Source: Pseudomonadota bacterium (lineage in GTDB: Bacteria; Desulfobacterota; Desulfobulbia; Desulfobulbales; Desulfocapsaceae). From it: DNA of 64,000 nucleotides. Position 1 is the first letter of the stretch. Each line of letters begins with the position of its first letter. The translations under genes and the position numbers were made by a program. Below, piece by piece: positions 58,438 through 64,000 of the stretch. The notes under the pieces were generated by a model. It saw nothing but the letters and a program-made list of their open reading frames with translations, did no database searches and was not told the origin of the DNA. The stretch spans positions 1-64,000 of the forward strand of contig JAEYNP010000083.1 in NCBI GenBank assembly GCA_023412495.1. The letters run 5' to 3'.

Positions 58438-59402
58438 TGCCTCTCCTCCTTCTGCTCCAATTCTTCCAGGATCTCCTGGAAATCAGGCCAGAGATCAGCA
58501 GACCGATCAATCAGCTCACCCGTCACGGGATGATTGAACATCAACCGCGACGCGTGCAACATCTGCCTCGAGAAGAAACTATTATCACGGTTTGGGCCAT
58601 ACACTACGTCTCCGGCTACCGGACAGCCGAGGGACGCCATATGAACACGAATCTGATGGGTCCTGCCGGTCTCTATGACCAGCTTGACCAGGCTGTACCT
58701 GCCGAATTCTTTCAGAACTTCCCAGTTGGTAACGGCGTGTTTTCCGGTCATATGGTTTATCGCCATCTTCTGCCGGTTGACCGGATGCCTGCCGATGGGG
58801 GCCACCAGCCTGCCCCGCCTTTCCCTGGGAATACCGTGGAGGAGCGCGATATATTCCTTGGTGAGATTTCTGTTTTTAAAGCAGTCGACCAGAGACCTGT
58901 GGATACTCTCCTGTTTGGCCACCAGCATTATGCCGGAAGTGTCCTTATCGAGCCTGTGAACGATGCCAGGCCGAAGCTTATCTCCAACCTCTGCTATATT
59001 ACGGCAGTGGTGAACCAGAGCGTTGACCAGAGTTCCCCGAAGGTTTCCGCTTCCGGGATGAACAACTAGACCGGGGGGCTTGGACAGAAGCAGGAGAAAG
59101 TCATCCTCATAGAGGATAGTGAGATCTATTTTTTCCGGTTCGACATGGAGAATTTCGGGTTTTTCTACAAATCCGCGAATCGTTTCCCCGGCCCGAAGTC
59201 GATAGCTGCTTTTTCGGCACTCCCCATCCACCAGTATATGGCCGTCGCGAATGGCTGCAGTGATGGAGGCTCTGGAAACGGTCGGAATGGCCCTCGCCAG
59301 GAACTGGTCAAGCCTGAAGCCTGCCTGCCCTGATTGGACGGTAGTCCGAAAGCCGCTGGCGGGAGATGAAAGATCGTTATCTGTTTCTTCGTTCGATTCC
59401 AT
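58434..59402 (-). CDS. rluD: Ribosomal large subunit pseudouridine synthase, RluD family
   Basis: A 322-residue RluA/RluD-type enzyme. An N-terminal S4 RNA-binding domain (about 28-85) precedes the catalytic domain with HRLDKDTSG (the catalytic Asp) and GRTHQIRVHM. The RluD assignment (23S U1911/1915/1917) rests on the S4 domain plus length; another RluA-family target is possible. It has an extra 20 residues at the N-terminus and a glutamate-rich C-terminus. Coupled to coaE. Confidence 0.9.
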   Translation of the reverse strand: MESNEETDNDLSSPASGFRTTVQSGQAGFRLDQFLARAIPTVSRASITAAIRDGHILVDGECRKSSYRLRAGETIRGFVEKPEILHVEPEKIDLTILYEDDFLLLLSKPPGLVVHPGSGNLRGTLVNALVHHCRNIAEVGDKLRPGIVHRLDKDTSGIMLVAKQESIHRSLVDCFKNRNLTKEYIALLHGIPRERRGRLVAPIGRHPVNRQKMAINHMTGKHAVTNWEVLKEFGRYSLVKLVIETGRTHQIRVHMASLGCPVAGDVVYGPNRDNSFFSRQMLHASRLMFNHPVTGELIDRSADLWPDFQEILEELEQKEERQ

Positions 59403-59458
59403 CGCCGATATACAGGGGATTATACCTGCGCAGTAGAACCGCTTGCTACGCGAAGATC

Positions 59459-59938
59459 CTAGGAAAAGATGGCCTCGATAGTCTTGCTGACTGCAGCTTC
59501 CTCAGTTTCCTGGGCAAGCGACAATTCCTTCACCAGCAGATTTTTCGCGGTATCGAGCAGCTTTCTCTCACCATAGCTGAGGTCCTTATCCACGCTCAGG
59601 AGGAAAAGGTCACGAAGAACCACCGCTACTTCATGGACCGAACCCGTCTTGATCTTCTCCATGTATTCCCGATAGCGTCGATTCCATGTCTGCGTCCCCA
59701 ACTCCACGGTCCTGTCGGCGAGGATATCGAGGACGTTTCTTACTTCGTTTTTTCCGACAATGGCACGAAGACCAACATTCTTGCTGCTGGCGGTGGGAAT
59801 CATTATCTTCATGCTGTTGTCGAGGATCTCAAGGATGTAAAAAGATTGATCAACTCCGCCGATTTTTTTTGTTTCCACGGCCTTGATGACCCCAACACCA
59901 TGAGCTGGATATACAGCCATATCGCCTTCAGAAAACAC
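59459..59938 (-). CDS. CarD family transcriptional regulator
   Basis: A 159-residue CarD/CdnL protein. The N-terminal RNA-polymerase-interacting domain (1-60) starts MFSEGDMAVYPAHGVGVI, and a helical C-terminal domain carries WNRRYREYMEKI with the conserved Trp that wedges into the promoter bubble. It stabilises open promoter complexes, notably at rRNA genes. The start is a GTG with AAGGAG seven bases ahead. Placement near pth and rplY matches other deltaproteobacteria. Confidence 0.92.
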   Translation of the reverse strand: MFSEGDMAVYPAHGVGVIKAVETKKIGGVDQSFYILEILDNSMKIMIPTASSKNVGLRAIVGKNEVRNVLDILADRTVELGTQTWNRRYREYMEKIKTGSVHEVAVVLRDLFLLSVDKDLSYGERKLLDTAKNLLVKELSLAQETEEAAVSKTIEAIFS

Positions 59939-60222
59939 GGAATTCTCCTTTTATCAAAGCGCCTTGCCCGAGGCCGAACACATTAATAACAGAAGCACAG
60001 GACACAGCACGACTATTCGTAAACCAGGGAAGTGACGATCTCCAGGATAAAATCCTGGCGTCGAAAATGACTTTTTGCTGCAGCGGGCAATACAGAAAGA
60101 TCTTAAGTCCTATTAGAACATTAGAGTTAGTATAGCATATTTCGCCAAAAGTTGCCGCACTTTTTCGAAATCCTGGCAACAAACTGCGCTTTTGCCGCAA
60201 GAGTTTGTATGGCAGGTTTTTG

Positions 60223-60816
60223 CTATTTGAGGCTGTTGAGAAGGCTGAAGGCCTTGCCTGCTTTCTCGTCCAACAGTAATTCGATACCACGCAGAAGGTC
60301 TTCAATCTTTGAGGAAAATATCTTCACTTCTGATTCGGTCATATGACTTAAGACATATTTTTCCACTGGAAATTCAGGATGGATGTCTCCTTTTCCCGGC
60401 CTGCCGATGCCGATCTTCAAGCGGAAGAAATCCGCCGTCCCCAAAGCCTCGACGATCGACTTTATACCGTTATGACCACCTGCACCGCCGCCCTGGACCA
60501 GCTTTACTCGGCCTGTATTCATATCGAGATCATCATGAATAACCAGCAGATGGTCAGGTTTGATTTTGTAGAACCGAAAATATTGCCCTACCGCATTGCC
60601 GCTGCGATTCATGAAAGTGAGCGGCTTGATGAGGAGTAGATTCTTGCCCGAAAAGGATTCTGCCGCATGGAGGGCTTGCCACTTTTCCCGATAGGTTGAT
60701 CTTCCCCACTTGGCAACAAGCTCATCGACAACGAGGAAACCAATATTATGACGGGTAAGATGATACTGTTCTCCGGGATTTCCAAGCCCGACGATTAACC
60801 AGGTATTTGCTTCCAT
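60223..60816 (-). CDS. pth: Peptidyl-tRNA hydrolase
   Basis: Releases tRNA from prematurely freed peptidyl-tRNA. The 197 residues have the family motifs VGLGNPGEQYHLTRHNIGF (with the catalytic His of TRHN), PLTFMNRSG, HDDLD and GGGAGGHNGIKSI. The ATG at 60816 is preferred to a TTG at 60822. It follows rplY, separated by a strong hairpin (60947-60986). Confidence 0.96.
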   Translation of the reverse strand: MEANTWLIVGLGNPGEQYHLTRHNIGFLVVDELVAKWGRSTYREKWQALHAAESFSGKNLLLIKPLTFMNRSGNAVGQYFRFYKIKPDHLLVIHDDLDMNTGRVKLVQGGGAGGHNGIKSIVEALGTADFFRLKIGIGRPGKGDIHPEFPVEKYVLSHMTESEVKIFSSKIEDLLRGIELLLDEKAGKAFSLLNSLK

Positions 60817-60946
60817 ATGCAAGGCCGTTGTACAACAACACCATTTGCCGAAACGGCACTCTGTTGAGCACCCCCTTGAGGGGTATCCGAGGCTGTAACG
60901 AAATGGATGATTGCCGCAGCTATTTCGTTATGGCCCCTATAACTCA

Positions 60947-60986
60947 AAGAGGTCCGGAAAAGCAAAAAAACTTTTCCGGACCTCTT
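60947..60986 (-). terminator. Strong hairpin between rplY and pth
   Basis: Sixteen-base perfect stem AAGAGGTCCGGAAAAG/CTTTTCCGGACCTCTT with an eight-base A-rich loop, 71 bases past the rplY stop. On the minus strand the stem ends in CTCTTTGAGTT, so its T-run is modest; the stem itself is very stable. Likely terminator or processing site. Confidence 0.7.
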
Positions 60987-61057
60987 ATAAGATCTGCGAA
61001 AGACGAAGGCGCAATATCAGAAGATGTAGCCCTAATCCGACAGGCTCCTAGACTGTA

Positions 61058-61627
61058 TCAAGCGGCTTTCTGTCCTGGCTTGACCACGGTCACCGCCACG
61101 GTCGTAGTATCCGTTACCATTTTCACATTCTCAGGAATGGCGATTTCACCGCATTTCAGACTTTCCCCCATGCCGAGCGGCGTCACGTCCACCACGCATT
61201 CGTCCGGTATGTCGAGCGGTTTACCCTCAAGGATCACACTGCTATGATTGACGATCATATCCCCACCGAGATCGACACCTTTCGCCGTGCCTTTATAGAC
61301 GACAGGGACAGAATACTTCCGTAGCATGTTGAGATCAATTTCACAGAAGTCGACGTGGATCAGCTTATCGGTAGTGGGATCGGTCTGGATTTCGCCTATA
61401 GCGACGCTTTTTTCCGAACCATTGTCGATTTTCAGGGAAACGACAGTATTGCGGCGGGAGAATTCCAGTAATTTCGCCGTTAATGTCTTGGTATCCATCT
61501 GGAGGTTCATTGCCACTCCGCCGCTACCGTAGACAACGGCGGGAGTGATTCCCTGCATCCGCAATTGCCGCATGGGTCCTTTCCCGGTGGCATTTCTAAC
61601 CGCAGCAGACATTTCTACCTGAAACAT
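61058..61627 (-). CDS. rplY: 50S ribosomal protein L25/general stress protein Ctc
   Basis: A 189-residue two-domain L25 of the Ctc type (E. coli L25 is only 94). The N-terminal 5S-rRNA-binding domain (about 1-92, KGPMRQLRMQGITPAVVYG) is followed by a C-terminal beta domain (about 98-180, with VNHSSVILEGKPLDIPD). GGAGG lies ahead of the ATG at 61627; the open frame extends 10 codons further upstream. The order prs-rplY-pth is conserved across proteobacteria. Confidence 0.96.
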   Translation of the reverse strand: MFQVEMSAAVRNATGKGPMRQLRMQGITPAVVYGSGGVAMNLQMDTKTLTAKLLEFSRRNTVVSLKIDNGSEKSVAIGEIQTDPTTDKLIHVDFCEIDLNMLRKYSVPVVYKGTAKGVDLGGDMIVNHSSVILEGKPLDIPDECVVDVTPLGMGESLKCGEIAIPENVKMVTDTTTVAVTVVKPGQKAA

Positions 61628-61767
61628 ATTTCCTCCTTTGCCGAACAGTCGCCACAACCCAGGAAAACATACGACTGAGCAGAATATGGTGACAAAATTT
61701 TAAGTGATCTTGTTAAATCTTACAATTTTCTAAATTCAACTGCGTAGTTACTCTTTCGCAACGCAAC

Positions 61768-61787
61768 CTCCAAAATCGTTTTTGGAG
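61768..61787 (-). terminator. Small hairpin after prs
   Basis: Eight-base stem CTCCAAAA/TTTTGGAG with a short loop, 12 bases past the prs stop. No T-run follows on the minus strand, so function as terminator is uncertain. Confidence 0.4.
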
Positions 61788-61798
61788 ACCGAAAAACG

Positions 61799-62737
61799 TT
61801 ATACAAAAAGGGAGCTGACTGAATCTTCGTTATGAATCCGGTTAATCGCTTCTGCCAGCAAATTCGAGATGGACAAAACCTTGATCTTGTCACAGTCCAA
61901 GGCTTCCCCTCGAAGAGGAATCGAGTTGGTGACGACCAGCGACTTCAATTCCGAGTTGCGGATTCTTTGGATGGCGGGACCGGACAGGACAGGGTGCGAG
62001 CAGCAGGCATGCACTTCTTTTGCACCGTTCTCGATCAAGGTCCTCGCTCCGGCACAGAGTGTGCCGGCCGTATCGACCATATCATCCATGAGAATGGCCC
62101 TCTTGCCTCTGACATCTCCGATAACATGCATGGCTTCGCATTCGTTCGGCTTATCCCTGCGCTTATCGATGATCGCCAACCCTGAGTTCAACCGCTTGGC
62201 GAACGCCCGGGTCCTTTCGACACCGCCGGCATCGGGAGAAACCATGATGACGTCATCCTCAAAGTTCTCCTTGATGTATTTCAGGATTACCGGCGCGGCG
62301 TACAGGTGGTCGACCGGAATGTTGAAGAAGCCCTGAATCTGGCCGGCGTGCAGATCCATACACAAGACTCGACGCACCCCGACCGCCATGAACATTTCTG
62401 CCACGACCTTCGCGGAAATCGGTACCCTGGGGGCATTTTTCCTGTCCTGCCGAGCGTATCCGTAATAGGGAACCACTGCCGTGATTCTTCTCGCCGACGC
62501 CCTTCGCAGGGCATCGACCATGATCACCAATTCCATCAGGTGATCGTTCACCGGCGTGCAGGTCGGCTGAACCACGAAGACATCGGCACCCCTTACATTT
62601 TCCTTAATCTCGACAAAGATCTCTCCGTCACTGAATTTTTTCAGATCGGCCCCGCTCAGGGGAATCTTCAAATGCTCGGCGATCTCTTCCGCCATTTTCC
62701 GGTGAGCGTTGCCTGAAAAGACCTTCAAATCTCTCAT
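61799..62737 (-). CDS. prs: Ribose-phosphate pyrophosphokinase
   Basis: Makes PRPP from ribose 5-phosphate and ATP for nucleotides, His and Trp. The 312 residues match the class I enzyme: [19 protein letters not shown] at the start, the ATP-binding [10 protein letters not shown], the catalytic flexible loop with KRRDKPNE, and the PRPP-binding loop [12 protein letters not shown]. The start is set at MRDLKVF (62737); 12 codons upstream stay open up to the tRNA gene. tRNA-Gln lies 42 bases upstream, as in Geobacter. Confidence 0.96.
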   Translation of the reverse strand: MRDLKVFSGNAHRKMAEEIAEHLKIPLSGADLKKFSDGEIFVEIKENVRGADVFVVQPTCTPVNDHLMELVIMVDALRRASARRITAVVPYYGYARQDRKNAPRVPISAKVVAEMFMAVGVRRVLCMDLHAGQIQGFFNIPVDHLYAAPVILKYIKENFEDDVIMVSPDAGGVERTRAFAKRLNSGLAIIDKRRDKPNECEAMHVIGDVRGKRAILMDDMVDTAGTLCAGARTLIENGAKEVHACCSHPVLSGPAIQRIRNSELKSLVVTNSIPLRGEALDCDKIKVLSISNLLAEAINRIHNEDSVSSLFV

Positions 62738-62772
62738 GATAAGTTGCTGGCTGGAAGAAAAATCTGGATGCA

Positions 62773-63732
62773 TCAGTGATGGCTGGGGCGGAAGGATTCG
62801 AACCTACGAATGCCGGGATCAAAACCCGGTGCCTTACCGCTTGGCGACGCCCCAGTGCATGCTCTTGACAAATAAACCTTCGCTCCGTATCTCCGGCGCA
62901 AATCAAGGACAATACGATTCAATTCCGACACTGTCGTTTTCCCCACGTCCGGAAAAATGCCAAAGACCGTCGGCCCGCTCCCGGACATCAAGGCTTTCAC
63001 GGCGCCGTGGGCAACCAACGCCTCTTTCATCATTTCTATTTCTGAATGCCTTGCACAGGTTACATCTTCAAGGTCGTTATGCATCTCCGAAAAAGGCAAA
63101 GTCCTTGATTGAAAGCATGACAATTTAGAGGGTTTCTTTCGGCTTGTCAACGGGAAACTTCCAAAAACCCATGCAGTTGAGACAAAAAATCCGGGATTGA
63201 CCAAGATGAAATGACAGTCCGCAAGCGCTGCCACCGGATACATCAGGTCCCCTATGCCTTCGGCCAACACGGCCGAATGATTCACCGCAAAAAAAGGTAC
63301 ATCGGCTCCCAGCGGACGAGCGAGGTCGATGAGTTCCTTCTCACTCAACGAACTGTTGAACAAGCCGGCAAGCCCCCGCAATACCGCACCGGCATCGCTG
63401 CTGCCGCCCCCGAGGCCTGCCGCCACCGGTATCCTTTTCGTGAGATGGATGCTGACCCCGTACCCGTCGCTCTCCCTTCTGGCAACCAAAAAGGCTTCCG
63501 CCGCCCGCACCGCAAGATTGGCGGCATCCAGCGGAACGCTCGGCTCATCGCAGGAAAACCTGATGCCGCTGCCGGGGAATATTGCCAGATCGAGGCTGTC
63601 GTGCAGATCGATTTTCTGCATCCAGGTTTGGAGGTCGTGGTAACCATCCGGACGTTTCCCTACAACCCGAAGCATCAAATTGATCTTTGCGGGTGCCTGG
63701 ACGGTCACTTTGCGGGATTGAGAGTGCATCAT
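62773..63732 (-). CDS. ispE: 4-diphosphocytidyl-2-C-methyl-D-erythritol kinase, frame running through tRNA-Gln
   Basis: MEP-pathway kinase of the GHMP family. [20 protein letters not shown] lies at the N-terminus, the ATP-binding loop is [14 protein letters not shown] (about 104-117), and the GHMP motif 3 is [10 protein letters not shown]. The frame is oddly long: after YLSRA (a normal IspE-like end) it continues for about 28 residues that are the translation of the tRNA-Gln gene, and stops only at 62773, past the CCA end. Either this tail is genuine, or the usual stop has been lost. RNase P cleavage would cut the mRNA inside the frame. The start is ATGATG (63732 or 63729). Confidence 0.92.
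   Translation of the reverse strand: MMHSQSRKVTVQAPAKINLMLRVVGKRPDGYHDLQTWMQKIDLHDSLDLAIFPGSGIRFSCDEPSVPLDAANLAVRAAEAFLVARRESDGYGVSIHLTKRIPVAAGLGGGSSDAGAVLRGLAGLFNSSLSEKELIDLARPLGADVPFFAVNHSAVLAEGIGDLMYPVAALADCHFILVNPGFFVSTAWVFGSFPLTSRKKPSKLSCFQSRTLPFSEMHNDLEDVTCARHSEIEMMKEALVAHGAVKALMSGSGPTVFGIFPDVGKTTVSELNRIVLDLRRRYGAKVYLSRACTGASPSGKAPGFDPGIRRFESFRPSHH
62780..62854 (-). tRNA. tRNA-Gln (anticodon TTG)
   Basis: A 75-base cloverleaf with encoded CCA. Acceptor stem TGGGGCG/CGCCCCA, discriminator G, D-arm GCCAAGCGGTAAGGC, anticodon stem CCGGG/CCCGG around TTTTGAT (anticodon TTG), and T-arm with GGTTCGAATCC. It lies between ispE and prs on the same strand, and inside the ispE reading frame. Confidence 0.97.
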
Positions 63733-63741
63733 TGCACCGTG

Positions 63742-64000
63742 TCACCTTTTGACTGCTTTGACGAAACGGATTTTTATGTCGTAGAGGATATTGTCCAGCA
63801 GAGCCGCCTCTTCTTTCGTTAAGTTCCCTTTGGTCTTGCTCTGGATGAGCGACAGGGTGTCAATGGCGTGCCTGGCCAGATCGAGATCGACTATGGTCTT
63901 CCCTGTTCCAGGATCGGCAATCTCGCCGAGGTGATAGAGCGCTGAGGTATTCAAAGACATGACAAAGGCCGGAAAGGTAACCTCGGGCATGACGCACCGC
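63742..64000 (-). CDS. DUF1844 protein, 5' end beyond the window
   Basis: A small acidic protein of the DUF1844 family, helical, of unknown function (PEVTFPAFVMSLNTSALYHLGEIADP, then NLTKEEAALLDNILYDIKIRF). The first visible ATG (63990) has no ribosome binding site and corresponds to a residue inside the domain start. The frame stays open to the window edge, so I think the true start lies past base 64000. It ends 10 bases before ispE. Confidence 0.8.
   Translation of the reverse strand, partial: RCVMPEVTFPAFVMSLNTSALYHLGEIADPGTGKTIVDLDLARHAIDTLSLIQSKTKGNLTKEEAALLDNILYDIKIRFVKAVKR

Overview
The window looks like a piece of chromosome from a strictly anaerobic desulfobacterotal (deltaproteobacterial) bacterium, most likely a sulfate or sulfur metaboliser related to Desulfobulbaceae. 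Evidence: a small assimilatory-type siroheme sulfite reductase, a large heterodisulfide-reductase (Hdr)/MetF/MetV/MvhD gene cluster of the Wood-Ljungdahl type, a CooC-type nickel-insertion ATPase, a eukaryote-like (type II) NADP isocitrate dehydrogenase, and the delta-type order ispE - tRNA-Gln - prs - rplY - pth - carD - rluD - coaE - rho - rpmE - prfA - prmC - murA. Genes are GC-rich and tightly packed. I see no prophage, IS element or CRISPR array. Taxonomy is inferred from gene content, not from a marker search.

Layout. 1-6.1 kb: class III fructose-bisphosphatase, a GlpX homologue that has lost its metal-binding motifs, the sulfite reductase, and a motB-motA stator pair. 6.2-13.5 kb: dnaE, then on the minus strand xerC-hslV-hslU and a zinc-ribbon protein. 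13.8-16.9 kb: xseB-ispA-dxs (isoprenoid supply). 16.9-22 kb: a frameshifted PocR/PAS histidine kinase, and pntAB transhydrogenase. 22-31.3 kb, mostly minus strand: lipoprotein, UDP-sugar epimerase, class II aldolase-like protein, frameshifted tatC, a short MetE-like methyltransferase, a MoxR/VWA pair and icd.

31.3-48.1 kb is the most distinctive region. After 1.3 kb without a gene comes an apparent operon: an HdrC-HdrB fusion with an in-frame UGA that looks like selenocysteine, a MetF paralogue, a double-length HdrA, MvhD, MetV and MetF. These are the parts of the electron-bifurcating methylene-tetrahydrofolate reductase known from Moorella. They are followed by a receiver protein, two small ACT-like proteins and a PAS histidine kinase (a possible dedicated sensory unit), a membrane Hdr pair (cytochrome b/HdrC-like protein with a CxxCH motif, plus HdrB), CooC, and a zinc-ribbon protein behind a good FNR-type promoter. 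48.3-51.4 kb: a PilR/PilS-type two-component pair.

52-64 kb, all minus strand: a housekeeping block for cell wall (murA), translation (prmC, prfA, rpmE, rplY, pth, tRNA-Gln, rluD), transcription (rho, carD), CoA, PRPP and isoprenoids (coaE, prs, ispE), ending in a DUF1844 gene cut by the window edge. The ispE frame runs through the tRNA-Gln gene. Several palindromic repeat elements sit between genes, including a 143-bp near-perfect palindrome between murA and prmC.
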